Below, one piece after another: positions 45,646-54,459 of a DNA stretch of 62,636 bases. The stretch lies in assembly GCA_910584685.1 (NCBI GenBank), contig CAJUAO010000018.1, positions 1 to 62,636 on the forward strand, given 5' to 3'. Made by a program: the position numbers and the translations under genes. How positions within the stretch are numbered: the stretch's first letter is position 1; every line of letters starts with the position of its first letter. A model generated the notes under the pieces. That model was not told the origin of the DNA and did no database searches. It saw only the letters and a list, made by a program, of their open reading frames with translations. This stretch comes from an uncultured Lachnospiraceae bacterium. Lineage in GTDB: Bacteria > Bacillota > Clostridia > Lachnospirales > Lachnospiraceae.

Positions 45646-47034
45646 ATGAGAGAAAAAAAAGAGGGGCAGAGAAGAATAAGCTCTGTACAGATAATTGTTT
45701 TTGGATTTTTAATGGTTATAATAGCGGGAGCCATATTGCTATGGCTTCCTATTTCGTCTGCAGACAGAACATTTACGCCGCCAATAGACGCATTGTTTAC
45801 TGCTACGACGTCAGTGTGCGTGACGGGGCTGACTACGGTTACTACGGCTGCTCACTGGAGTATGTTTGGCAAGGCGGTTATACTTGCGCTTATACAGCTT
45901 GGCGGACTTGGAGTGGTCTGCGTAGGCATAGGCGTAATGATTATAATGAAGAAAAGAATAACCATGAGGGAGAGGCTTCTCATACAGACGGCATATAATC
46001 TTGACAACATAGATGGAATGGTCAGGGTAATTAAAAACGTATCTCTTGGAGCCTTTACGGCAGAGGCCTTGGGAGCGGTTTTTTATGCCCTTGTATTTGT
46101 ACCTGATTATGGGTGGATAAAGGGAATATGGTACAGTATTTTTCATTCTGTATCAGCTTTCTGCAATGCAGGTATAGATTTGCTTGGAGATTCCAGCCTG
46201 TGCATGTACAGGGACAATATATTAATAAATGTAGTGACCATGACGCTTATAGTTACAGGCGGTATAGGATTTATCGTATGGTGGGACATAAAAAAGACGG
46301 CAGGAAACAGTATCCGCACGGGAAGATGGAGAGGGCAGCTTTTCAAAAGGCTTTCAGTTCACTCAAAGGCGGCGGTTATTACAACTCTTATATGCATAAT
46401 TGCAGGAACAGGCTTAATATTTTTATTTGAGTTTAATAATCAGGATACAATAGGAAGCATGAATGTGGGAAATAAGCTGATGTGCTCTGCATTTGAAGCC
46501 GTAACCACAAGAACGGCTGGCTTTGCCTCAATACCTCAGGAGCTGTTTAGGGATACAACATATATTGTCCTTCTCATTCTTATGCTTATAGGAGGCTCCC
46601 CTATGGGTACGGCAGGCGGTTTTAAGACAACTACCCTTGCATTGATTTTTTTCAGCGTAAAATCAACCGTTAAGGGAAAAAAAGACACAGAGGCATTCGG
46701 CAGAAAAATAGGAGGAGAAAATATAAAGACGGCCCTTGCAGTCCTAAGTATAATTTTTGCCATAGTGTTTGCGGCTATAGTTACGCTGACTGCCATAGAG
46801 CCCTTCGGCCTTAAGGATATAGCCTTTGAAACAATATCGGCAATGAGCACCTCGGGACTTACAAGAGGAATTACGCCAATGCTTTCTTCAGCGGGAAAAG
46901 CAATTATATGTATTGTGATGTTTGCAGGACGAATAGGACCGATTTCCTTAGTAATGGCCTTTAATATAAGAAGAAAAAGGGAAAACATGACTAATATGCG
47001 GGAGCTGGCAGAGGCAAGAATACTTATAGGCTAA
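45646..47034 (+). CDS. ktrB: Potassium uptake channel subunit KtrB/TrkH
   Basis: This 462-residue membrane protein forms the ion-conducting part of a Ktr-type K+ uptake system. Four pore-loop repeats are visible: TATTSVCVTGLTTV, SVSAFCNAGIDLLG, AVTTRTAGFASI and TISAMSTSGLTRG. The ATG at 45646 is used; a TTG at 45631 is less likely. The cytoplasmic gating subunit follows 27 bases later. Confidence 0.92.
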   Translation: MREKKEGQRRISSVQIIVFGFLMVIIAGAILLWLPISSADRTFTPPIDALFTATTSVCVTGLTTVTTAAHWSMFGKAVILALIQLGGLGVVCVGIGVMIIMKKRITMRERLLIQTAYNLDNIDGMVRVIKNVSLGAFTAEALGAVFYALVFVPDYGWIKGIWYSIFHSVSAFCNAGIDLLGDSSLCMYRDNILINVVTMTLIVTGGIGFIVWWDIKKTAGNSIRTGRWRGQLFKRLSVHSKAAVITTLICIIAGTGLIFLFEFNNQDTIGSMNVGNKLMCSAFEAVTTRTAGFASIPQELFRDTTYIVLLILMLIGGSPMGTAGGFKTTTLALIFFSVKSTVKGKKDTEAFGRKIGGENIKTALAVLSIIFAIVFAAIVTLTAIEPFGLKDIAFETISAMSTSGLTRGITPMLSSAGKAIICIVMFAGRIGPISLVMAFNIRRKRENMTNMRELAEARILIG

Positions 47035-47061
47035 GAATAGTATAGCTAAAAGGAGATTTTT

Positions 47062-47724
47062 ATGACAAAAAGCAGAATGAAGGAAATAGCAGTCATAGGC
47101 TTGGGGAAATTTGGAAGCAGCGTGGCAAAGGCGTATGCGCAGGCGGGGGGGAATGTGCTTGCCATAGATAACGATGAGGAAAAAATACAGGAGATATCTA
47201 CATTTGTAACATATGCGGTAAAGGCGGATGTAACAGATGCAGATGTAGTAAGGACGTTAGGATTATCAAATGTAGATGTAGCGGTTGTGGCTATCACAGA
47301 CAGCTTAGAGGCATCGGTAATGGCAACAATTCTTTCCAAGGAGGAGGGTGTCCCGTATGTTATGGCAAAGGCGCAAAACGAGGTGCACGCAAAGGTACTT
47401 AAGAAGGTAGGGGCTGACAAGCTTATATTTCCGGAAAAGGAAATGGGCATAAGAATAGCCAAAAACATTCAGCTAAACCTCTTTATGGATTTGGTAGACC
47501 TTTCTGACAGGCACAGTATAATAGAGATAAAGGCGCCGAAGGGTTGGATAGGAAAAAATTTAAAGGAGCTGGATGTAAGAAAAAAATACGGCATAAATAT
47601 AATAGGCCTAAAAGAAAATGGCAGCATAGAGGTAAATATATCGCCGGACATGCCTCTTGAGGAAAATATGGTACTTATAGTTATAGGTGAAAACGACAGG
47701 ATAAACAGGGTGTTCCATGAGTAA
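47062..47724 (+). CDS. ktrA: Potassium uptake gating subunit KtrA
   Basis: This 220-residue cytoplasmic RCK protein binds nucleotide (ATP/ADP or NAD) through the N-terminal Rossmann motif VIGLGKFGSSVA and has a TrkA_C domain from about residue 135. It forms a ring that gates the KtrB dimer. It overlaps the following rRNA methyltransferase gene by 8 bases. Confidence 0.93.
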   Translation: MTKSRMKEIAVIGLGKFGSSVAKAYAQAGGNVLAIDNDEEKIQEISTFVTYAVKADVTDADVVRTLGLSNVDVAVVAITDSLEASVMATILSKEEGVPYVMAKAQNEVHAKVLKKVGADKLIFPEKEMGIRIAKNIQLNLFMDLVDLSDRHSIIEIKAPKGWIGKNLKELDVRKKYGINIIGLKENGSIEVNISPDMPLEENMVLIVIGENDRINRVFHE

Positions 47725-48508
47725 GGAAATAAATAAAATTACATCAACAGCAAATAGTCAGGTAAAAAGAATTATTAATTTGAAAAATAAAGCCTCTGCA
47801 AGAAGAAAGGAAGGCGTTTTTCTGGCAGAGGGAATAAAAATATACAGGGAAATTCCAAAGGATAGAATAGAAGCTATATATATAGAAGAAAAGTTTTCAA
47901 AATTGTCTGGAAAAGATATTGACGAAGAATATACGGTAGTGTCGGAAAATGTGTTTAAGCATATGACCGACACCGTAACGCCTCAGGGAATATTGACGGT
48001 AGTCAGACAGAAGGAAAGCTGGTTGGGAAATATTCTGAAAAAAGATGAGAAGCAGCTTTTTGTCTTGCTGGAAAATCTTCAGGACCCGGGAAATCTGGGC
48101 ACAATCGTAAGAACAGCAGAGGGAGCTGGCGTCAGCGCCATAATAGCAGAAAAATCAACGGCAGATATATATAATCCAAAGGTTATACGCTCCACAATGG
48201 GCTCTGTTTTTAGAGTACCATATATAATTACGGATGATTTACAAAAAGAAATAGAGGAGCTTAAGAAATCTGGCGTTACTGTTTATGGGGCCCATTTAAA
48301 CGGAAAAAGCTATTATGATAAGGAAAATTATAATGGCTCAACGGCGTTTATAATAGGAAATGAAGCTAAGGGATTAACGGAGGAAACAGCGTCAAAGGCA
48401 GATAAGCTCATTAAAATACCAATGTGCGGAAGACTTGAATCCTTAAATGCATCTGTGGCTGCGGCTATTCTTATGTATGAGGCGTCAAGAAAAATAGGAA
48501 AAATATAG
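47717..48508 (+). CDS. TrmH/SpoU-family RNA 2'-O-methyltransferase
   Basis: This 263-residue SPOUT enzyme has an N-terminal RNA-binding domain (INLKNKASARRKEGVFLAEG split over two strands) and the knotted SAM domain with LENLQDPGNLGTIVRTAEG, FIIGNEAKGL and IPMCGRLESLNASVAAAI. It methylates ribose in rRNA or tRNA; the exact target cannot be read from sequence. It starts inside the end of ktrA. Confidence 0.9.
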   Translation: MSKEINKITSTANSQVKRIINLKNKASARRKEGVFLAEGIKIYREIPKDRIEAIYIEEKFSKLSGKDIDEEYTVVSENVFKHMTDTVTPQGILTVVRQKESWLGNILKKDEKQLFVLLENLQDPGNLGTIVRTAEGAGVSAIIAEKSTADIYNPKVIRSTMGSVFRVPYIITDDLQKEIEELKKSGVTVYGAHLNGKSYYDKENYNGSTAFIIGNEAKGLTEETASKADKLIKIPMCGRLESLNASVAAAILMYEASRKIGKI

Positions 48509-48641
48509 CTTTATTCTATTAAAGCGAATTGTACCGACAATTTGGCAAAAATTGCGAATTTATTTTTAACATTTTTAAGCATATTCCCATAAATAAAGGA
48601 AAAAACAATTAAAATCCTTACCGCGGTTAAGGTTTGCCGTG

Positions 48642-48670
48642 TTGACAGAAAAAAGAAACTTTGTTATTAT
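48642..48670 (+). promoter_or_regulatory. Promoter of the SleB-like hydrolase
   Basis: A consensus TTGACA (48642-48647) and TATTAT (48665-48670) are 17 bp apart. The leader to the ATG is about 120 nt. It is the best -35 box in the window. The rest of 48509-48798 is AT-rich with nothing else seen. Confidence 0.7.
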
Positions 48671-48798
48671 GCTCACATGGCTAGAGGCAATTAATAAAAT
48701 TGTAACAAAATGACACAAAATATTAGTAAAGGCATATATTTAGATATACCTGCTAATATAAATGTCATAAGCTGAACAACAGCGGATTGGAGGATTTT

Positions 48799-50109
48799 AT
48801 GAAGGCTAACAGACAGGAGAGAATCATTGCAGGCATAACGGCAGGATTAATTGGAACATCAGCAATGTTACTCTTTATAAATGGTCTGGGGGAAAACAAT
48901 TTAGGGGAAAGTGTTAAAAGCACTACAGAGCAGTCAGCGGCAGCTAAGGTAAGCAGTATTGACACAGACAGTACAGATTCAATACTCAGCCTGTCAAGTT
49001 TAGATGCTTATATGGTAGCAAGCCCGTTTACAAAGCTTACAGAGCAGGGAAACGAAACAGACGCTGCAGAGACAGAGCAGAAAACGGAAACCGAAGGGGC
49101 TGCGGAGACTGAGACGGAAACGGAAGCAGAGACAGAACTGGTTGAGCCATACAAATATGAAAATACATTTATTGCAAATGTAAGCGAGTATCTTAACATA
49201 AGAAGCGTACCGTCTACAGACGGTGAGGTTGTTGGAAAGATATATGCCGGCGGCGGCGGTCAGGTTATTGAAAAGGGCGCCCAGTGGTCAAAGGTAGTAT
49301 CAGGAAATGCCGAAGGATATATTAACAATGACTATGCATGGTTTGCTCAGGATGCCGAGGCGCATATGCCTGAGGTCTGCACGATGTACGGCGTATCAAA
49401 TGCCGACAGCTTAAGGGTACGAAAGGGCCCGGGCACGGACTGGAAGGTTATAGCTACGGTCAATGCAGGAGCAGAGGTACAGGTTCTTGGCTTTGAAGGT
49501 GACTGGGCAAAGGTAAACTACATTGGAACTGAAGCATATATTTTTGCAGAATACCTTGAGACAGAGTACTATATTGAATCAGGCGTAACAATAGAAGAAG
49601 AACAGGAAGCCATCCGCCTTGAGCAGGAGAGGCTTGCTGAGGAGCAGCGCAGGGCTGAGGAGGCTGAAGCTGCAAGGCAGCAGAAAATACAGAATGCCAT
49701 AGCCAACAGCTCACTTACGGAAACAGTTCAGACGTCGGCATACAATGTATCCGAGGAGGATGTATATCTTCTGGCATGTACGGTTTGCGCAGAGGCAGGA
49801 TACGAGAGCTATGACGGAAAGCTGGCAGTAGCCAACATTATTTTAAACAGACTGAACGGAGGAGCATACGGCAGCACCATATATGATGTGGTATATGCCA
49901 AGGGACAGTTCTCGGTAGTAACGAACGGCGCCCTGAACAGAGTAATAAACAACGGACCAAACGCAGAGTCAATGCAGGCGGCAAAAGACGCTCTTGCAGG
50001 AAAGAACAACGTTCCAAGATATACAGGCTTTTGCGCATTAAGGTCAGCAAACTACGATTTATATTCAGAATACAGCATTATATGCAATCAGGTATTCTAC
50101 AGACATTAA
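48799..50109 (+). CDS. Secreted SH3-domain cell-wall hydrolase (SleB-like)
   Basis: This 436-residue protein has an N-terminal signal or anchor helix, a low-complexity Glu/Thr stretch, two bacterial SH3 domains (about residues 120-175 and 195-255), a charged coiled coil, and a C-terminal Hydrolase_2 domain with LACTVCAEAGYESYDGK and ANIILNRLN. SleB-type enzymes are lytic transglycosylases acting on spore cortex or cell wall. The ATG at 48799 follows TTGGAGG. A terminator lies at 50128. Confidence 0.85.
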   Translation: MKANRQERIIAGITAGLIGTSAMLLFINGLGENNLGESVKSTTEQSAAAKVSSIDTDSTDSILSLSSLDAYMVASPFTKLTEQGNETDAAETEQKTETEGAAETETETEAETELVEPYKYENTFIANVSEYLNIRSVPSTDGEVVGKIYAGGGGQVIEKGAQWSKVVSGNAEGYINNDYAWFAQDAEAHMPEVCTMYGVSNADSLRVRKGPGTDWKVIATVNAGAEVQVLGFEGDWAKVNYIGTEAYIFAEYLETEYYIESGVTIEEEQEAIRLEQERLAEEQRRAEEAEAARQQKIQNAIANSSLTETVQTSAYNVSEEDVYLLACTVCAEAGYESYDGKLAVANIILNRLNGGAYGSTIYDVVYAKGQFSVVTNGALNRVINNGPNAESMQAAKDALAGKNNVPRYTGFCALRSANYDLYSEYSIICNQVFYRH

Positions 50110-50127
50110 AAAATATTTGTAATTAAG

Positions 50128-50154
50128 GGAGAAGCTTTTAGCTTCTCCTTTTTT
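50128..50154 (+). terminator. Terminator after the SleB-like gene
   Basis: GGAGAAGC (50128-50135) pairs with GCTTCTCC (50141-50148) around a 5-base loop, followed by six T. Confidence 0.85.
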
Positions 50155-50162
50155 AATTTATA

Positions 50163-50366
50163 TCCAAAAGAGTATAAACTTTTTACCAAAAGAGTTAAAA
50201 TTCTTGGAACTTTTTAAAGTAAATAGGAAAACCACTAAAGCGACAACATAACGGCGCACCACCAAAAATTCGGCAGAGCCGAATTTAAAAGTGCCAAAAA
50301 AGTACAAACTTTTTGCCGAAAGAACTAAAGTTCTTGGCACTTTTTTATATGATAGGAAAGTCCTTA
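50163..50366. repeat. Two diverged copies of a ~75-bp direct repeat
   Basis: 50163-50236 and 50292-50366 share the order CCAAAA, AAACTTTTT, CCAAAAGAG-like, TTCTTGG, ACTTTTT and ATAGGAAA at about 80 percent identity by eye. Each unit can fold back on itself (AAGTGCCAA with TTGGCACTT in the second). Together with the palindromes below they fill the 410-base gap between genes. Confidence 0.55.
50266..50286. repeat. Short palindrome in the repeat-rich gap
   Basis: AAATTCGGC pairs with GCCGAATTT around AGA. It lies between the two copies of the direct repeat and resembles the other short palindromes in form. Confidence 0.5.
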
Positions 50367-50376
50367 ATGCCAGCAA

Positions 50377-50428
50377 CAAGTTTGGCTCTGCCAAACTTGC
50401 AAGTCTCGGCTTTAGACGAGACTTTTTT
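50377..50428. repeat. Dispersed palindrome followed by a terminator-like hairpin
   Basis: CAAGTTTGGC pairs with GCCAAACTTG (50377-50399); the same palindrome is found at 45506-45528 with one base changed. Directly after it AAGTCTCG (50401-50408) pairs with CGAGACTT (50417-50424) before a T-run, which could terminate transcription towards nfeD. Confidence 0.6.
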
Positions 50429-50460
50429 ATAAAGAAAAAATTAAATATGCTCTCTATATC

Positions 50461-50489
50461 TTGAAATACATCAATAAATAATGTATTAT
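50461..50489 (+). promoter_or_regulatory. nfeD operon promoter
   Basis: TTGAAA (50461-50466) and TATTAT (50484-50489) are 17 bp apart. The start would lie near 50496, so translation must begin at 50520, not at the ATG at 50481. Confidence 0.6.
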
Positions 50490-50519
50490 GAATTTATCAA
50501 AAATAGGAGGAGAACGCAT

Positions 50520-50963
50520 ATGTTGTCATTATTCTGGCTGGTATTATTTATATTATTCGTAGTTTTTGAGATTGCAACTATGGGGCTTACCACTATATGG
50601 TTTGCAGGCGGAGCAATAGTATCCTTTGTGCTTTCCTTGGCAGATATACATATCATTATCCAGATAGTGGTATTTCTTGTTGTTTCATTTATACTGCTGT
50701 TTTTCACCAGACCGCTGGCAGGGCAGTTTATAAATAAAAACACTGTTAAAACCAATGTGGAGGAGCTGGTAGGAAAGGTAGTAAAATGCACGGAAACCAT
50801 TGACAATTATAATGATATGGGAAGAGTGAAGATAAACGGAAACGAGTGGATGGCAAGAACAATAGCCGACGGTATGACTATTCCCAAGGATGCTATGGTC
50901 CAGATAGTAAGGATACAAGGCGTAAAGGCGCTTGTTCAACCTATAAATTATACAAACAATTAA
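50520..50963 (+). CDS. nfeD: NfeD-like membrane protein
   Basis: This 147-residue protein has two or three membrane helices and a C-terminal OB-fold domain (VEELVGKVVKCTETI, GRVKINGNEWMARTI). It is the short NfeD form without a ClpP-type protease domain. NfeD proteins partner SPFH proteins in membrane microdomains; the SPFH gene follows 27 bases later. AGGAGGAG precedes the ATG. Confidence 0.85.
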   Translation: MLSLFWLVLFILFVVFEIATMGLTTIWFAGGAIVSFVLSLADIHIIIQIVVFLVVSFILLFFTRPLAGQFINKNTVKTNVEELVGKVVKCTETIDNYNDMGRVKINGNEWMARTIADGMTIPKDAMVQIVRIQGVKALVQPINYTNN

Positions 50964-50990
50964 TTAAATTAAAGGAGGAGAAAGAAAATT

Positions 50991-51962
50991 ATGATTAATT
51001 CAGTAATGGCTACAAATGATATATCCGCAGGCCTGATTGCAGTTATTATCGCCATAGTCGTGGTACTTATCATTATTGCAAGCTGCATTAAGATTGTACC
51101 GCAGGCCCAGGCATTTGTTATCGAGAGGTTAGGCGGCTACAAGGAAACATGGTCTGTAGGACTTCATTTCAAGATGCCCCTTATAGACAAGGTAGCAAAA
51201 AGAGTACTCTTAAAGGAGCAGGTAGTAGATTTCCCGCCACAGCCTGTTATCACGAAGGATAATGTAACTATGAGGATAGATACTGTAGTGTATTTCCAGA
51301 TTACCGACCCAAAGCTTTTTGCATACGGCGTTGAAAATCCCATCATGGCTATTGAAAACCTTACGGCAACTACACTTAGAAATATAATAGGCGACTTAGA
51401 GCTTGACGAGACTCTTACCTCAAGAGAGACAATTAACACAAAAATGAGGGCGTCACTTGATGTGGCAACAGACCCTTGGGGTATCAAGATAAACAGAGTA
51501 GAGCTTAAGAATATTATGCCTCCGGCAGCCATACAGGATGCCATGGAAAAGCAGATGAAGGCAGAGCGTGAAAGACGTGAGGCTATTCTTATTGCAGAGG
51601 GTGAAAAGAAGTCAACCATCCTTGTGGCAGAGGGTAAAAAGGCGTCGGCCATATTGGATGCAGAGGCAGAAAAGCAGGCGCAGATACTCAGGGCAGAAGC
51701 AAAGAAGGAAGCTACAATACGGGAGGCAGAAGGTCAGGCACAGGCTATCCTTGCAGTTCAGCAGGCAAATGCAGACGGTATCCGGTTTATAAAGGAAGCA
51801 GGCGCAGATGCGGCAGTTATACAGCTTAAGAGCCTTGAAGCATTTATGAAGGCGGCAGACGGAAAGGCTACAAAAATCATTATTCCGTCAGAAATACAGG
51901 GGCTTGCCGGTGCGGTTACCGCAGTGGCAGAGCTTGCAAAGGAAAATAATATAACAAAATAA
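50991..51962 (+). CDS. SPFH/band-7 membrane protein
   Basis: This 323-residue protein has an N-terminal membrane helix (about 14-34), the SPFH domain opening IVPQAQAFVIERLGGY with LKEQVVDFPPQPVIT, and a long Ala/Glu/Lys coiled coil before a C-terminal VAEL segment. It resembles stomatin/QmcA proteins that scaffold membrane regions and bind proteases such as FtsH. It is paired with NfeD, and a terminator lies 95 bases downstream. Confidence 0.9.
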   Translation: MINSVMATNDISAGLIAVIIAIVVVLIIIASCIKIVPQAQAFVIERLGGYKETWSVGLHFKMPLIDKVAKRVLLKEQVVDFPPQPVITKDNVTMRIDTVVYFQITDPKLFAYGVENPIMAIENLTATTLRNIIGDLELDETLTSRETINTKMRASLDVATDPWGIKINRVELKNIMPPAAIQDAMEKQMKAERERREAILIAEGEKKSTILVAEGKKASAILDAEAEKQAQILRAEAKKEATIREAEGQAQAILAVQQANADGIRFIKEAGADAAVIQLKSLEAFMKAADGKATKIIIPSEIQGLAGAVTAVAELAKENNITK

Positions 51963-52056
51963 CAAAATATCAGTTAATCAGATATTTACAGCATGGACAT
52001 ATTTATGCAGCGGCAGCATATTAATATATAGGACACATGCTAATGTATAAAAACAG

Positions 52057-52100
52057 AGCGTCGGCGCCAACAAAAAGCAAGGGTTTCCGACGCTTTTTTT
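52057..52100 (+). terminator. Terminator after the SPFH gene
   Basis: AGCGTCGG (52057-52064) pairs with CCGACGCT (52087-52094), with a 22-base loop, followed by seven T counting the last stem base. Confidence 0.75.
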
Positions 52101-52156
52101 GGAAAAACACTGCGGCGGAATTTGACAAAAAAATATCAATATTTTAAATACTCCTA

Positions 52157-52184
52157 TTGAAAAAAATACTCAATTAGTATAAAA
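52157..52184 (+). promoter_or_regulatory. Promoter of the ldh-hdr operon
   Basis: TTGAAA (52157-52162) and TATAAA (52179-52184) are 16 bp apart. A second candidate, TTGACA (52122-52127) with TAAATA (52145-52150), is 17 bp apart and just upstream. Either would leave a leader of 110-150 nt. I see no Rex-type operator. Confidence 0.5.
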
Positions 52185-52301
52185 TATAGATATACGTGCC
52201 GGCTGCAAGCCATAAAAAAGGAATTTTTGCAGCATAAGCAAACGGTCAAAATAAGACAAAAACAGCCACATATTATAGGCGGTGAAAAGAAAGGAGAATA
52301 T

Positions 52302-53255
52302 ATGAGCAGCAAAATTACTATTATTGGAGCAGGAAATGTAGGAGCAACCATAGCCTATGCATTATCTCTTGATGATATTGCATCTGAGATTGTAATGATT
52401 GACATTAACAAGCAGAAGGTAGACGGGGAGGTTATGGATATAGCCCAGGGAACATGTTTCCGTGATTCCATAGCCGTAGTGGCAGGAGAGTATGCCGACG
52501 CCGCCGGCTCAGATATTGTTATAATCACATCAGGAATAGCCCGTAAGCCGGGACAGACAAGAATTGAGCTTACACAGACAAACGTAAATATTTTGAAGAG
52601 CATTACTCCGGAGATTGTTAAGGTAGCGCCGGATGCATTATATGTTATAGTAAGCAATCCTGTTGATATTATGACATATGTATTTACAAAAATTTCAGGA
52701 CTGCCTGAAAATCAGATTATCGGCTCAGGAACACTCCTTGACAGCGCAAGGCTTCGCTGCGGCTTGTCTGAGCATTATCAGGTAGCCCAGAAGAATATAC
52801 ACGCATATGTGTTTGGCGAGCATGGAGATTCTTCGTTCATACCATGGAGCGCAGCAAATATCTCAAATGTAAATGTTGACGAATACCATGAGATTATGAA
52901 GGATAGCGGATGTGACATTAAGCCTTTGGATAAGGAGGCCATGACAGAGTATGTTCACAAGTCAGGCGGTATCGTTATAGCAAACAAAGGAGCGACCTTC
53001 TATGCGGTTTCAAATGCAGTATGTAATCTATGCGGTATTCTGGTGGCAGCGACAAATTCAATCACCACCGTATCATCAATGATGCACGGTGAGTATGGTA
53101 TTGACGATGTGTGCTTAAGCACATTGACACTGGTAGGGCCAAAGGGAGTACAGGGAAAGATACCAATGAAACTCAGCGACGAAGAAATTGCAAAGCTTCA
53201 GAACAGTGCCAATACATTAAAGGATGTTATTTCACAGATTGACTTAGGTAGATAG
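52302..53255 (+). CDS. ldh: L-lactate dehydrogenase
   Basis: This 317-residue NAD-dependent enzyme interconverts pyruvate and lactate. It has the Rossmann motif IGAGNVGATIAYAL, VSNPVDIMTYV, GSGTLLDSARLR and the catalytic His174 in GEHGDSSF. The tetrameric L-LDH length fits. The ATG at 52302 follows AAAGGAG. It lies 17 bases before hdrB, suggesting shared transcription with the bifurcation genes. Confidence 0.92.
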   Translation: MSSKITIIGAGNVGATIAYALSLDDIASEIVMIDINKQKVDGEVMDIAQGTCFRDSIAVVAGEYADAAGSDIVIITSGIARKPGQTRIELTQTNVNILKSITPEIVKVAPDALYVIVSNPVDIMTYVFTKISGLPENQIIGSGTLLDSARLRCGLSEHYQVAQKNIHAYVFGEHGDSSFIPWSAANISNVNVDEYHEIMKDSGCDIKPLDKEAMTEYVHKSGGIVIANKGATFYAVSNAVCNLCGILVAATNSITTVSSMMHGEYGIDDVCLSTLTLVGPKGVQGKIPMKLSDEEIAKLQNSANTLKDVISQIDLGR

Positions 53256-53272
53256 AAAGGACAGAGTGTGTT

Positions 53273-54070
53273 ATGAAGTACAGCTATTATCCGGGATGTA
53301 CCCTTAAAAACAAGGCGCAGGATTTAGATGCCTATGCCAGAGCGTCTGCAAAGGCGTTAGGGTTTGAACTGGAGGAAATTGAGAACTGGCAGTGCTGCGG
53401 AGGGGTTTATCCGCTTGGCAGCGATGAGATAGCAACTAAGCTGTCGTCGGTCAGAGCCCTCAATGATGCGAAGGAAAAGGGACAGGAGCTTGTGACCTTA
53501 TGTTCTGCATGCCACCACGTTATTAAGCGTGTAAATGATGATATGAAGAATGTGGAGGATATAAGAAACCGGGCAAATAATTATATGCAGCTTGAGGAGC
53601 CGTATGCAGGCGAGACTACGGTGCTTCATTTTCTTGAGGTGTTAAGAGACAGGGTAGGCTTTGACAAATTAAAGGAAAAGGTGGTTAATCCCCTTACAGG
53701 AAAAAAGATTGGCGCATATTACGGCTGCCTTTTACTTAGACCGGGAAAGATACTGCAGTTTGACAATCCCGAAAATCCAAAGATACTTGAGGATTTTATA
53801 AAGGCAATAGGAGCAGAACCTGTTATTTATGGATACAGAAATGAGTGCTGCGGAGGATACATATCCCTTAAGGAAAAGGAAATGGCAAAAAATATGTGTG
53901 ATAACATAGTTGAAAATGCTAAGGATATGGGAGCTGAAATGCTTATTACGGCATGTCCTCTGTGCATGTATAATTTAAACAAGAGTACGGCAGACGGGCT
54001 TCCGGTAGTATATTTTACGGAGCTTTTGGCCGAAGCCCTTGGAGTAAAAGAGGAGGTGGCAGGTAAATGA
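53273..54070 (+). CDS. hdrB: Heterodisulfide reductase-like subunit B
   Basis: This 265-residue protein carries two full CCG cysteine motifs: Cys9, Cys41-Cys42, Cys77, Cys80, and Cys152, Cys192-Cys193, Cys228, Cys231. In methanogen HdrB these bind the two non-cubane Fe-S clusters at which the disulfide substrate is reduced. Bacterial HdrB in Flx complexes is thought to reduce an unknown thiol carrier. It overlaps hdrC by 4 bases. Confidence 0.9.
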   Translation: MKYSYYPGCTLKNKAQDLDAYARASAKALGFELEEIENWQCCGGVYPLGSDEIATKLSSVRALNDAKEKGQELVTLCSACHHVIKRVNDDMKNVEDIRNRANNYMQLEEPYAGETTVLHFLEVLRDRVGFDKLKEKVVNPLTGKKIGAYYGCLLLRPGKILQFDNPENPKILEDFIKAIGAEPVIYGYRNECCGGYISLKEKEMAKNMCDNIVENAKDMGAEMLITACPLCMYNLNKSTADGLPVVYFTELLAEALGVKEEVAGK

Positions 54071-54456
54071 GTACGGAAAATAAACAGGCAGAGCAGATAA
54101 AGGAAATCAGCGGCGTAAATCCCCTTAAGTGTATGAAATGCGGAAAGTGCTCAGCATCATGCCCTTCTTACAATGAGATGGATATTAAGCCTCATCAGTT
54201 TGTATCATACGTACAAAATGAAGACATAGAGTCACTGGTTAATTCAAAGTCACTTTGGAAGTGTCTTTCATGCTTTGCATGTGTGGAGCGCTGCCCTAGA
54301 GACGTTAAGCCCGGCAAGCTGATTGATGCGGCAAGACAGGTGGTTGTAAGACAGAAGGGACAGGATTATCTTCTGGCTGATGAGATACCGGAGCTGCTTG
54401 ACCCTGATGTTCCACAGCAGCTTTTAGTCAGTGCATTTAGAAGATACAGGAGGTAA
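54067..54456 (+). CDS. hdrC: Heterodisulfide reductase-like subunit C
   Basis: This 129-residue soluble protein has two [4Fe-4S] motifs, CMKCGKCSASCPS (about residues 21-33) and CLSCFACVERCPR. It passes electrons from HdrA to HdrB. Start overlaps the hdrB stop. A short helical tail follows the clusters. Confidence 0.9.
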   Translation: MSTENKQAEQIKEISGVNPLKCMKCGKCSASCPSYNEMDIKPHQFVSYVQNEDIESLVNSKSLWKCLSCFACVERCPRDVKPGKLIDAARQVVVRQKGQDYLLADEIPELLDPDVPQQLLVSAFRRYRR

Positions 54457-54459
54457 ATC

